The notes beneath the pieces are model-generated. The model did not search any database and had not been told where the DNA came from. It was given only the letters and a program-made list of their open reading frames with translations. The position numbers and the translations under genes were made by a program. DNA of 64,000 nt from Stutzerimonas sp. S1 (GTDB taxonomy: Bacteria; Pseudomonadota; Gammaproteobacteria; Pseudomonadales; Pseudomonadaceae), in assembly GCF_025966695.1 (NCBI RefSeq), contig NZ_JAOEIY010000007.1, positions 262,918-326,917 on the forward strand, written 5' to 3'. Shown piece after piece: positions 27,666 through 35,365 of the stretch. Each line of letters starts with the position of its first letter. The stretch's first letter is position 1.

Positions 27666-28568
27666 ATGGATATCGAGTTGAAAGCTTTCCTGGAGCGAGC
27701 CGAGACGTTGATGCGGCGCGTCGAGCCACTGCTGCCGATGCCGCGTGAGGTGATCGACTGGCGGGTGACATTCGCTGCGCGTTGGCAGCGTGACGCACGC
27801 GGGGGTTGGCTGCTGCCGTTGCGCGTGAACCTCGATCTGTCGCTGGATGACCTGATCGGCGTCGATCGCCAGCGCGACCTGCTGGCGGCTAATACACGCC
27901 AGTTCGTTGCCGGGCTGCCGGCTAACCATGTGTTGCTCTGGGGCGCTCGCGGCACTGGCAAGTCGTCGTTGATCCGCGCCTTGCTGGCTGAGTATGCCGA
28001 GGCGGGCCTGCGGCTGATTGAGATCGAGCGGGACCACCTGGCTGATCTGCCCAGGCTGGTCGAGGTCCTTGCCGGCCAGCAGCACGCGTTCGTGGTGTTC
28101 TGCGACGATCTGTCCTTCGAGGCAGGCGAAGGGGACTATCGTGTGCTCAAGAGCGTGCTGGATGGCTCGCTGGAGCGCGCACCGGAGAACGTATTGCTGT
28201 ATGCCACCTCCAATCGTCGCCATCTCGTGCCGGAGCGTCAGAGCGACAATGAGAACTGGCAGATGGTCGACGGCGAGCTGCACCCCAATGAGGCGGTGGA
28301 GGACAAAATCGCGTTGTCCGATCGTTTCGGGTTATGGCTGTCGTTCTATCCGTTCAGCCAAGAGCATTATCTGCGCGTGGTACAGCACTGGATCGGCTCG
28401 CTGGCCCGGCGTGTGGAACTCGTCTGGACGTGGGACGAGGCGCTGGAGAAAGAGGCGATTCGCTGGGCGACGAGCCGGGGTAACCGCAATGGGCGCTGTG
28501 CCTATCAGTTCGCCCGCCAGTGGGTTGGTGTGCGCCTGCTGCAGACCCAGGCGTCGCGCGCCGACTGA
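27666..28568 (+). CDS. DUF815 family AAA+-like ATPase
   Basis: 300 residues from the ATG at 27666; a TTG two codons earlier is possible. Walker A G-A-R-G-T-G-K-S-S-L near residue 95 and Walker B-like F-V-V-F-C-D-D-L-S-F near 142, then Y-A-T-S-N-R-R-H-L-V-P-E, the typical DUF815 run. The C-terminus has R-N-G-R-C-A-Y-Q-F-A-R-Q-W. Widely conserved; substrate unknown. Preceded by 98 non-coding bases after gpx. Confidence 0.88.
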   Translation: MDIELKAFLERAETLMRRVEPLLPMPREVIDWRVTFAARWQRDARGGWLLPLRVNLDLSLDDLIGVDRQRDLLAANTRQFVAGLPANHVLLWGARGTGKSSLIRALLAEYAEAGLRLIEIERDHLADLPRLVEVLAGQQHAFVVFCDDLSFEAGEGDYRVLKSVLDGSLERAPENVLLYATSNRRHLVPERQSDNENWQMVDGELHPNEAVEDKIALSDRFGLWLSFYPFSQEHYLRVVQHWIGSLARRVELVWTWDEALEKEAIRWATSRGNRNGRCAYQFARQWVGVRLLQTQASRAD

Positions 28569-28619
28569 GCGTCATGCAGACGCAGAATAAACGTCGCATG
28601 ACACTCGCGCGCTTGCTGC

Positions 28620-29297
28620 TCAGGCGTTGGCTGTCTTGCCCATTTCCAACAGTTTGGCGGTCATTCGTTGTTCGCTGGGTAGGAGGCCGGCGAGCGAGGG
28701 CAGGGCTTTCATTCGGGCATAGTGCGCGCTGAGGGCAGGCCAGCGCGTGGCATCCAGCTGTTCGCCGCCGTGCTCCATGTTGATCAACTGGCTGGCGATG
28801 GCGATATCGGCCAGTGATAGCCGTTCGCCAACGAAATGAGCCTGCTGGCCTAGTTGTCGTTCGAGGTAATCGAAGTGCGGCGGGAGTTTCTCATGCAGGG
28901 CGGTCTGCACGAACTCCTCGTTGCATGGATGTCCGGTGCTGGGTTTCAGCACGCGGTTGCGGAAGATGCCAAAGGTGGTCAGCGGTGCCAGCTCGTAATC
29001 GGCGTACTTTTCCAGCCAGCGGATCTGCCCGCGAGCCCTTGCGTCATGCTCGTAGAGGCGCAGCGTATCGGTATAGGCATCTTCCAGGTACTGGCAGATC
29101 ACGCTCGAGTCGGCGAGGGTGACGTCACCGTCCCGCAGCGCCGGGATACGGCCGAGGGGATTGAGCTGCAGGTACCACTCCGGCGGGGTGAATGGCATCA
29201 CCATCTCCAGCTGATAATCGAGCCCTTTTTCCAGCAGGCAGAGTCGGACTTTGCGTACAAATGGCGAAAGGGGGGCCCCGAAGACGGTCAGTGCCAT
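28620..29297 (-). CDS. Glutathione S-transferase family protein
   Basis: 225 residues. N-terminal thioredoxin-like domain: F-G-A-P-L-S-P-F-V-R-K-V-R-L near residue 5 and N-P-L-G-R-I-P-A-L with D-S-S-V-I-C-Q-Y-L for glutathione binding. The all-helical C-terminal domain has G-E-R-L-S-L-A-D-I-A-I-A-S. Serine 11 is the likely activating residue. Substrate unknown. Same strand and order as the following membrane protein in P. aeruginosa. Confidence 0.93.
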   Translation of the reverse strand: MALTVFGAPLSPFVRKVRLCLLEKGLDYQLEMVMPFTPPEWYLQLNPLGRIPALRDGDVTLADSSVICQYLEDAYTDTLRLYEHDARARGQIRWLEKYADYELAPLTTFGIFRNRVLKPSTGHPCNEEFVQTALHEKLPPHFDYLERQLGQQAHFVGERLSLADIAIASQLINMEHGGEQLDATRWPALSAHYARMKALPSLAGLLPSEQRMTAKLLEMGKTANA

Positions 29298-29324
29298 TGT
29301 CGTTCTCCGTAAAAGGGAAGCGTG

Positions 29325-30101
29325 TTAGTAGACATTGTTTTTCTTCCAGAGATCTTCGTCGTCAAACGCCTTCATGCCTTCGGTCAGTTCGCTCGGCTCG
29401 TCTGCATTCGGGCGGACCTGCGTCAGTACCAAGGTATTGGCGTGGTCGAGGAGGTTTTCCAACTGCTTAAGCTGCGCCTGATACTCCGCTGCCGCGGGTT
29501 GCTTGCGGATGTGCTGAATGGCGCGCTCGAATGCCAGGCGGGCACGCTGTGGCAGGTTCTGCTGCAATGCCTGCTTGCCAAGGCCGGCGAAGTACTCGAT
29601 GTGCAGCACGGCGAGCAGGCGCTGGATTTCGCGGACCCATTGCCGGCCCTCTTCCTGGGTCAGCAGGCTGTCTTTGACCGCACGAGCGATCTGCGCATGC
29701 AGATCCTCAAGCATGAAGCGCACTTCCTTTACCTGCGCTTCGTTGACGATCTGACGGGGCGGGTTGCGGACGGCGATGGCTTGGTTCTGCGCAATATCGG
29801 CGCGCAAGCTCTGGATACGACTGGTTAGCTGGTCATTGCTGCGCTCGAGTGGCAGCAGGCGCTCACTGAGGTTCAGTTCGATGCGAGCAAGGACCCGTTT
29901 GAGCGCGGGTGTCATCATCTGGCCAGGCAGGGATTCGCTCAGATCGCTGCAGCGCCGCCGACGGTCATTCAGGTCGGCGCGCAATCGGGCTTTCTCCAGA
30001 TTCCTTCGTTCGACGAGCTGATTGATATAGCCGATACCGACAAGAAGAAAAACGCCGACGACGACTAGCCCGGTGATCATTAAGGGAGACACGTATTGCA
30101 C
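29325..30101 (-). CDS. Conserved membrane-anchored coiled-coil protein
   Basis: 258 residues with a GTG start; an ATG at codon 8 (30078-30080) is an alternative. One N-terminal membrane segment (about residues 9-27), then a long Arg/Leu/Gln-rich helical cytoplasmic region with coiled-coil character, and a TPR-like C-terminal part (A-L-Q-Q-N-L-P-Q-R-A-R-L-A-F-E-R). Ends in acidic and asparagine-rich residues. I do not recognise a function; orthologues occur beside the same GST and tRNA genes in Pseudomonas. Confidence 0.75.
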   Translation of the reverse strand: MQYVSPLMITGLVVVGVFLLVGIGYINQLVERRNLEKARLRADLNDRRRRCSDLSESLPGQMMTPALKRVLARIELNLSERLLPLERSNDQLTSRIQSLRADIAQNQAIAVRNPPRQIVNEAQVKEVRFMLEDLHAQIARAVKDSLLTQEEGRQWVREIQRLLAVLHIEYFAGLGKQALQQNLPQRARLAFERAIQHIRKQPAAAEYQAQLKQLENLLDHANTLVLTQVRPNADEPSELTEGMKAFDDEDLWKKNNVY

Positions 30102-30204
30102 CTCACACCGCTGATTTTTGCGTCTGAGTGTAGTGGCTGGGGTGGCAGGGTGATAGCTCTGATCTGCAGTACTCTTGGATCGCGATTTTTTTTGGGGAGC
30201 GGGG

Positions 30205-30233
30205 TTGACGGTTTATTGGAGCGTCTCTAGAAT
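30205..30233 (+). promoter_or_regulatory. Promoter of the tRNA-Glu/tRNA-Gly operon
   Basis: TTGACG (30205-30210), 17-base spacer, TAGAAT (30228-30233), followed by a GC-rich discriminator (GCGCGCC), typical for stringently controlled stable RNA promoters. Expected start near 30240. Confidence 0.8.
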
Positions 30234-30306
30234 GCGCGCCACTTGCAGCGTGAAGCACCAAACGAAACGCTGCGAGCCGGAAGAAAGGCTGTAGTTTCCG
30301 GGGTGT

Positions 30307-30382
30307 GTCCCCTTCGTCTAGTGGCCTAGGACACCGCCCTTTCACGGCGGTAACAGGGGTTCGAGTCCCCTAGGGGACGCCA
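30307..30382 (+). tRNA. tRNA-Glu (anticodon TTC)
   Basis: 76 bases including encoded CCA. Acceptor GTCCCCT pairs with AGGGGAC; the anticodon arm CCGCC-CTTTCAC-GGCGG carries TTC; the T arm is AGGGG-TTCGAGT-CCCCT. All arms pair. Confidence 0.97.
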
Positions 30383-30387
30383 AGTTT

Positions 30388-30463
<76 letters not shown>

Positions 30464-30500
30464 AATTCGCTTCAGGCCGCTAATTGGCTTGAAGAAAGAG

Positions 30501-30528
30501 AAAGCGACCTAGGGTCGCTTTTTTTTTG
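30501..30528 (+). terminator. Rho-independent terminator of the tRNA operon
   Basis: Stem AAGCGACC / GGGTCGCTT with a 2-base TA loop region, followed by nine T residues. It lies 38 bases after tRNA-Gly. Confidence 0.9.
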
Positions 30529-30668
30529 CTTGAAAATTCTTCTGCCTACCCGCGCGATTCTGGCTATTCCGGCTGTTTTATGGCGGCACCGTGCTTTTCG
30601 TGGTCGGACAAAGTGCAGCTATGTCGCTCTAGCGGGGCAGATATCCGCTATCGAAGCTTCTGTTCGGT

Positions 30669-30953
30669 TCAGGTGTACTTGGTGAATATGCCGCGTACAC
30701 GATCCAGTGCGGCGCCTGTGTCCTGATTCTGATCGAGCAGCGCTTCCTCCAGCAGGCAGGTCAGCATCAGCCGGTAACTTTTGTCCAGCGCGCTACGGGC
30801 CGCGGAGAATTGCTGGGCAATAGCCTCGCATTCCTCGCCGCGCTTGATCATTGCCTGGATTCCGCGGATTTGCCCTTCGACTCTGGCCAGCCTCTTGAGC
30901 ATAGCCTGCTGCTGATCCTGAAGGTCGGTTATCGATGCTGCCTGGTCTTCCAT
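30669..30953 (-). CDS. CsoR/FrmR-family transcriptional repressor with atypical cysteines
   Basis: 94 residues, all helical, DUF156 fold: R-L-A-R-V-E-G-Q-I-R-G-I near residue 21 and C-E-A-I-A-Q-Q-F-S-A-A-R-S-A near 42. C42 matches the conserved first cysteine. At the position of the conserved histidine (H60 of E. coli FrmR) there is L67, with a cysteine, C66, one residue before it. The second CsoR/CstR cysteine position (29 after the first) is alanine. It is therefore not a standard copper, nickel, formaldehyde or CstR-type sensor by residues. It neighbours sulfane-sulfur genes; a persulfide signal is a guess. ATG at 30951-30953. Confidence 0.85.
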   Translation of the reverse strand: MEDQAASITDLQDQQQAMLKRLARVEGQIRGIQAMIKRGEECEAIAQQFSAARSALDKSYRLMLTCLLEEALLDQNQDTGAALDRVRGIFTKYT

Positions 30954-31069
30954 GGTTACCTCGGCGGGAAGAGAGCGAACGAAACACCCGCTGCTGTGTA
31001 TGAAGTGAACAGGTACGGATACGGGTAGGGGCATCCTAGCGAGAGCGATCAGTGTTGACTACCTGTGCG

Positions 31070-31098
31070 TTGACAAGCGGTTACCTTTACAATATATA
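31070..31098 (+). promoter_or_regulatory. Sigma70 promoter of the ArsR-yeeE operon
   Basis: TTGACA (31070-31075), a 17-base spacer and TATATA (31093-31098). Near-consensus. Transcription is expected to start near 31105, giving a leader of only about 13 bases before the GTG at 31118. Confidence 0.8.
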
Positions 31099-31114
31099 AA
31101 TAAACATATTGTAA
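31087..31114 (+). promoter_or_regulatory. Palindromic operator overlapping the -10 box (BigR/SqrR-type)
   Basis: Perfect 9-base arms TTACAATAT (31087-31095) and ATATTGTAA (31106-31114) separated by the 10-base AT-only-but-one spacer. It covers the -10 box and the expected start point, the right place for autorepression by the ArsR-family product. BigR and SqrR operators are AT-rich palindromes of similar kind. Confidence 0.75.
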
Positions 31115-31117
31115 TTT

Positions 31118-31459
31118 GTGAAATCGATTGTAATGAAACTCGATTGTCCAGAGCTGGATATCCAGCAATTACGCGCCAATGCGGCGGCTGCAGGGCGGCT
31201 CCTCAAGGCTCTCGCCAATCCGGACCGGCTCCTTCTGTTGTGTCAGTTGACCCAAGGCGAGCGAAACGTCAGCGAAATCGAAAGACTGCTGGGGATTCAG
31301 CAGCCCACCTTATCGCAGCAGCTCGGCGTGTTGCGGCGCGAGGGGCTGGTAGAAACCCGGCGCGAAGGGAAACAGATCTACTACCGGATCAGCAGTCCGC
31401 AAGCGCTGGCGGTAATTACCACCCTCTATGAGCTTTTCTGCGGGAGAGAGCAGCAATGA
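31118..31459 (+). CDS. ArsR-family persulfide sensor, BigR/SqrR-like
   Basis: 113 residues from the GTG at 31118; an ATG at 31133 is the alternative, and neither has a clear RBS. Winged helix: L-K-A-L-A-N-P-D-R near 25-35, recognition helix Q-Q-P-T-L-S-Q-Q-L-G-V-L, wing R-R-E-G-K-Q-I-Y-Y. Cysteines fall at C10, C42 and C108, the positions of the reactive pair C42/C108 in BigR and close to C9/C41/C107 of SqrR, which form tetrasulfide bridges on sulfide stress. Metal-site ArsR motifs are absent. Its stop overlaps the next start. Confidence 0.87.
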   Translation: MKSIVMKLDCPELDIQQLRANAAAAGRLLKALANPDRLLLLCQLTQGERNVSEIERLLGIQQPTLSQQLGVLRREGLVETRREGKQIYYRISSPQALAVITTLYELFCGREQQ

Positions 31460-31890
31460 TTATCGACTGGGCGAACTTCACCCCGTGGACGGCGCTGGCC
31501 GGCGGTGCCCTGATCGGGCTCGCGGCGAGTCTGTTCGTCGCGTTGAACGGGCGCATCGCCGGCATCAGCGGGCTGCTTGCCAGCACGTTGGAACGAGGCG
31601 CCGAAGGACGGGGCGAGAAGGCATTGTTCATCTTCGGCGTGCTGCTGGCGCCGCTGCTGTGGATGACCGCTGGCGCGTTACCGGAGATGGAGTTTCAAAC
31701 GAACTGGCTGGGATTGCTGATTGCGGGCCTGTTGGTCGGCGTAGGAACACGCTACGGCTCAGGCTGCACCAGCGGGCACGGCGTCTGCGGGATCTCGCGT
31801 CTTTCGCCACGCTCCATCGTCGCAACGCTGGTCTTCATGGCGGCCGGATTCGCAACCGTCTTTGTTCTACGTCATCTTTTCGGGGGTTGA
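31456..31890 (+). CDS. YeeE/YedE-family sulfur transporter, subunit 1
   Basis: 144 residues with about four hydrophobic segments. Contains the conserved cysteine motif [13 protein letters not shown] (near residues 100-112) and G-I-S-R-L-S-P-R-S. This family imports thiosulfate or other sulfane sulfur. It overlaps the ArsR gene (ATGA) and is followed 2 bases later by the second subunit, the PmpA/PmpB-type split arrangement. Confidence 0.88.
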   Translation: MIIDWANFTPWTALAGGALIGLAASLFVALNGRIAGISGLLASTLERGAEGRGEKALFIFGVLLAPLLWMTAGALPEMEFQTNWLGLLIAGLLVGVGTRYGSGCTSGHGVCGISRLSPRSIVATLVFMAAGFATVFVLRHLFGG

Positions 31891-31892
31891 TC

Positions 31893-32312
31893 ATGCGCAA
31901 ACTGACTGCGTTTGCCGCCGGGCTGCTGTTCGGTCTCGGCCTGTTGCTCTCCGGGATGGCCAATCCGGCTAAGGTGATCGGCTTTCTGGATCTGGCGGGT
32001 GCGTGGGATCCCTCGCTTGCGCTGGTGATGGCCGGAGCCATTGGCGTTGCGGTACTACCGTTTACCTGGGCGCGACGCAGGGAGCGGACGCTTCTCGATG
32101 CGCCGATGCGCCTGCCCGAGAAGCGCGAACTGGATCGGCGCTTGATCGGCGGGAGCCTGGTATTCGGTATCGGTTGGGGCGTTGCAGGGATCTGTCCGGG
32201 GCCGGCGCTCGCCGTGCTGCTTTCCGGACGGTGGGAGGTCGTGCTGTTCGTTCTCGCCATGCTCGGCGGAATGCTGCTTTTTACTGCGCTGGAGAGCCGG
32301 CGCGCGCATTGA
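31893..32312 (+). CDS. YeeE/YedE-family sulfur transporter, subunit 2
   Basis: 139 residues, membrane segments at about 4-20, 42-58, 84-100 and 112-132. Begins M-R-K-L-T-A-F-A-A-G-L-L-F-G-L-G-L and holds the family motif G-I-G-W-G-V-A-G-I-C-P-G-P-A with a conserved cysteine near residue 100. Pairs with the preceding gene (PmpB-like half). The frame is open upstream, but the ATG at 31893 is the natural start. Confidence 0.88.
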   Translation: MRKLTAFAAGLLFGLGLLLSGMANPAKVIGFLDLAGAWDPSLALVMAGAIGVAVLPFTWARRRERTLLDAPMRLPEKRELDRRLIGGSLVFGIGWGVAGICPGPALAVLLSGRWEVVLFVLAMLGGMLLFTALESRRAH

Positions 32313-32325
32313 CCTGGAGGTCACT

Positions 32326-32517
32326 ATGAAAACCAACGTAGGAACAATCGATCGTACCGTGCGGATCGTCGTCGGGCTGCTGCTGATCGGCCTGACGCTG
32401 GGTGGTGTGATCGGCATGTGGGGCTGGATTGGCGTGCTGCCGCTGGCGACCGGAATCTTCCGCTTCTGTCCGGCTTACGGACTGCTGGGCATCAAGACCT
32501 GCAAAACCAAACTCTGA
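32326..32517 (+). CDS. DUF2892 (YgaP-like) small membrane protein
   Basis: 63 residues, ATG after the strong RBS CTGGAGG. Typical DUF2892: N-V-G-T-I-D-R-T-V-R-I near the start, two short membrane helices and the C-terminal F-C-P-A-Y-G-L-L-G-I-K-T-C. In E. coli this module is the membrane part of the rhodanese YgaP. Here it is encoded separately at the end of the sulfur-transport operon. Confidence 0.9.
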   Translation: MKTNVGTIDRTVRIVVGLLLIGLTLGGVIGMWGWIGVLPLATGIFRFCPAYGLLGIKTCKTKL

Positions 32518-32523
32518 GTTTCT

Positions 32524-32559
32524 CGCCCGCTGCGTGCCGTCCTGGGCCAGCAGCGGGCG
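32524..32559. terminator. Hairpin between convergent transcripts
   Basis: A perfect 10-base inverted repeat, CGCCCGCTGC (32524-32533) and GCAGCGGGCG (32550-32559), just after the DUF2892 gene and before the end of the convergent DUF2141 gene. No T run follows, so a transcription barrier is only likely. Confidence 0.4.
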
Positions 32560-32577
32560 CCCTGTTCGCCTCTTCGT

Positions 32578-33006
32578 TCAGTAGCGCATGTCGATACTGA
32601 TCGTCGTCACTTCGTCGGCAGAAACATCGAACGCGCTGTCCTCGAACGCGGGCGGTCCCATCACTTTGGGGTTGTTCGACAGGCCATAGCCTTCGGCGGG
32701 AAACATGCCGAAACGGCGGTCGAGTTCGCCGTTCGCGTTCTCATCGTGATACGCCATGATCGCGTAGCGTCCCGGCGGTACGTCCCTGAGCGTCAGCGTC
32801 ACGTCGCCCGCGGTGGCGGGCGCCTGCTTGGTGGCGAAGGACTTGGCTTCCTTGCGAAACGTTTTTGGGCTCGCATATAGCCCGACTCGCACATTACCTT
32901 TCTCATGCGCGACGCCCACAAGTGTGATCCTGAGCTCCTGTGCCTGGGCAAGCCCCATTCCGCAAATGCCGACGCCAACCAGCAGCGCCCATGTCTTTAG
33001 CTTCAT
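32578..33006 (-). CDS. DUF2141 periplasmic protein
   Basis: 142 residues. Signal peptide (about 1-22, cleavage after A-Q-A). The mature protein is a single DUF2141 beta domain: G-N-V-R-V-G-L-Y-A-S-P, P-P-G-R-Y-A-I-M-A-Y-H-D-E-N-A-N-G-E-L-D and F-G-M-F-P-A-E-G-Y-G-L-S-N. The D-E-N-x-N-G-x-L-D stretch looks like a metal (calcium) loop. Function unknown; its link with the sulfur genes is positional only. Confidence 0.87.
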   Translation of the reverse strand: MKLKTWALLVGVGICGMGLAQAQELRITLVGVAHEKGNVRVGLYASPKTFRKEAKSFATKQAPATAGDVTLTLRDVPPGRYAIMAYHDENANGELDRRFGMFPAEGYGLSNNPKVMGPPAFEDSAFDVSADEVTTISIDMRY

Positions 33007-33189
33007 CTTCACCTCTGCAGGTTGGGTAAGGCAGTCATCCGGCTCATAAGACGACAACTGCGCATGTTGCCTCAACTTCGCCGGAACGCCGCGCATGGCG
33101 TTCAGCGAAGTTTAGCGTGCTAACGGACAAGTGGGGGTGGCCATCATCTGGGCGCGCCTCGAGTGGCTGTCAGCTGGCGAGCCCTGTGG

Positions 33190-33570
33190 TTACTCGAAGT
33201 CAGGCAGACTCGGCTTCGCCTGTGGCAGGCCCGCTGCGCACCAGGCGTCGAAACCGCCGGCAATGGATTTCACCTGCAGGTAGCCCATCTCCTGAAGCGC
33301 GGCCGCAGCCAGGGCGGCACGGCCACTGGTCTTGCAGTACAACAGAATGTTTAGATCCCGCGCGCCGAGCTCTGGCGTATTGCTCAGCTTGAATTCCAGC
33401 ACGCCGCGCGGAATGTTCACGGCACCGGGAATGTGTGCTTCGTGATACTCCTCGCCTTCGCGTACGTCGATCAGGACGTCCGCCGCGCGAATCGCCGCTT
33501 CGGCATCGGCAAGCTGGATCTCGTGAATCTGGGCTTTGGCCTGTTCGACGAGGTCATGTGCGGTTTTCAT
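33190..33570 (-). CDS. Single-domain rhodanese sulfurtransferase
   Basis: 126 residues, cytoplasmic. Rhodanese fold with V-L-I-D-V-R-E-G-E-E-Y near residue 32 and the six-residue active loop C-K-T-S-G-R, cysteine near residue 79, then G-G-F-D-A-W. It moves sulfane sulfur between thiols. The start overlaps the SulP gene by 17 bases, so it is co-translated with the sulfide-oxidation operon. Confidence 0.92.
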   Translation of the reverse strand: MKTAHDLVEQAKAQIHEIQLADAEAAIRAADVLIDVREGEEYHEAHIPGAVNIPRGVLEFKLSNTPELGARDLNILLYCKTSGRAALAAAALQEMGYLQVKSIAGGFDAWCAAGLPQAKPSLPDFE

Positions 33571-35365
33571 CGTGGGTTTCCTTCAATGAGTGGGTCAAAG
33601 GGTTGGCAAGCTTGGGAGTGCCCTGCTGACGCTTGAGCGCCTGTTCGGTGGTCTGCGGATCGAGCTCGAGCAGTGCTTCGTAGTGGCTGATGAATACACG
33701 ACCGCCGAAATGCTGCAGGAAATCCGAGCGCCGTAAGCGATCCATCACCGGTCCCTTCACCTCGGAGAGATGCAGCTGCACGCCGGCGGCGTGCAGGCGG
33801 ACGGTTATCGCTTCCAGACTCTCCAGCGCGCTGGCGTCGATCAGGTTGACGCCAGGGCACATCAGAACCAGATGCTCGGCCTGGGGATGTTGACCGACGA
33901 GCGCGGCGATGCGGTCCTCCAGATAGCGGGCGTTGGGGAAGTAGAGGCTTTCATCCACCCTTACCGACAGCACTTTCTTGCTCTGGATTACGGCGAAGCG
34001 TTCGACGTTGCGAAAGTGCTCGCTACCTGGCAACTGGCCTACCACAGCGATATGCGGTTGGCTGGTACGCCAGAGGAATAGCAGAAGTGAAAGGCCTACG
34101 CCGAGCAGGATTCCGGCCTCGACGCCGACCAGCAGCACGCCGAGCATGGTGGCGGCCATCGCACTGGCATCCTGCCGTGAGTAGCGCCAGGTCCGCTTGA
34201 GCGCGGCCAGGTCGACGAGGCTGAGCACCGCTACGATGATGGTCGCTGCCAATACCGCGTGCGGCAGATTGTGAAACAGCGGCGTGAAGAACAATAGGGT
34301 GAGTGCGATTCCGGCGGCGGTCAGTGCTCCGGCAAGCGGTGTCTGCGCGCCGGCATCGAAGTTGACCACCGAGCGGGCGAAGCCGCCGGTGACCGGAAAT
34401 CCGCCGCCCAGGGCCGCCGCGATGTTGGCGCCGCCGAGTGCTACCAGTTCCTGATTGGGTTCGATCCGCTGCCGCCGCTTGGCCGCAAGCGTCTGCGCGA
34501 CCGACACCGACTCGACGAAGCCGACCAGGCTGATCAGCAGCGCTGCCGGCATGAGTTGCCAGGCCAGTGCCAGGTTGAAGCTGGGCAGGCTGAGCGCCGG
34601 AAGCCCGGTAGGCACCTCGCCGACCACTCGAACGCCGGCCTCGCCCAGTTGCAGGAGGCTGACGGCTGCGATCGCCAGCAGCAACGCAATCACCGGGCCG
34701 ATCTTGCTCAGGTTGCTCGCCAGCCGTGCATCCATACCCAACGCCTGCAGCCAGCCGGTGACCCTGCTGCGTACCAGCCACAGGAAGAGCAGGCTGCCAG
34801 CGCCGATCGCCAGGGTTGGCAGATGCACCTGCGGCAGACCGCTTAGCAGTCCCAGCAGCAGGGTCGGCGCATTCTCGCCATGCACTTGAATGCCGAGGAT
34901 GTGCTTGAGCTGGCCGAGCGCGATAAGGATGCCGGATGCGCTGATGAAGCCGGAGACCACCGGATGACTGAGGAAGTTGGCGAGAAAGCCCAGGCGCAGC
35001 GCTGCCATCAGCAACAACAGCGCGCCAGACAGCAGGGCGAGCAGCATTGCCGCCGAGACATATTCCGCACTGCCTGCGGCGAACAGTGGGCCGAGCGCTG
35101 CGGCTGTCATCAGCGAAACGACGGCTACCGGGCCGACCGCCAGCGTGCGACTGGTGCCGAAGAGGGTGTAGGCGAGTAGTGGCAGGATGCTGGCGTACAG
35201 GCCGGTCACCGGCGGTAAGCCGGCGAGCATGGCATAAGCCAGGCTCTGCGGAATCAACATCAGTGTCACGATCAGCGCCGCCAGGCTGTCCTTGGCGGCG
35301 GCCGCCCGATCGTACTGCTTCGCCCATTCCAGGCACGGTAGGTAGCGGGCCAGCGCCTGCTTCAT
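33554..35365 (-). CDS. SulP-family anion transporter with STAS domain
   Basis: 603 residues from the ATG at 35363-35365, which shares one base with the upstream sqr stop (TGATG); a GTG one codon earlier is also in frame. Multi-helix SulP domain with A-L-I-V-T-L-M-L-I-P-Q-S-L-A-Y-A near residue 30, then a C-terminal STAS domain (about 440-560, L-I-D-A-S-A-L-E-S-L). SulP proteins move sulfate or bicarbonate. Between sqr and rhodanese genes it could export sulfite or sulfate made from sulfide; that is inferred. Confidence 0.9.
   Translation of the reverse strand: MKQALARYLPCLEWAKQYDRAAAAKDSLAALIVTLMLIPQSLAYAMLAGLPPVTGLYASILPLLAYTLFGTSRTLAVGPVAVVSLMTAAALGPLFAAGSAEYVSAAMLLALLSGALLLLMAALRLGFLANFLSHPVVSGFISASGILIALGQLKHILGIQVHGENAPTLLLGLLSGLPQVHLPTLAIGAGSLLFLWLVRSRVTGWLQALGMDARLASNLSKIGPVIALLLAIAAVSLLQLGEAGVRVVGEVPTGLPALSLPSFNLALAWQLMPAALLISLVGFVESVSVAQTLAAKRRQRIEPNQELVALGGANIAAALGGGFPVTGGFARSVVNFDAGAQTPLAGALTAAGIALTLLFFTPLFHNLPHAVLAATIIVAVLSLVDLAALKRTWRYSRQDASAMAATMLGVLLVGVEAGILLGVGLSLLLFLWRTSQPHIAVVGQLPGSEHFRNVERFAVIQSKKVLSVRVDESLYFPNARYLEDRIAALVGQHPQAEHLVLMCPGVNLIDASALESLEAITVRLHAAGVQLHLSEVKGPVMDRLRRSDFLQHFGGRVFISHYEALLELDPQTTEQALKRQQGTPKLANPLTHSLKETHDENRT

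Noticed and set aside
30464..31060. Integrase or second attachment site behind tRNA-Gly
   Set aside because: No integrase-like frame and no copy of the 18-bp sequence was found downstream in this window.
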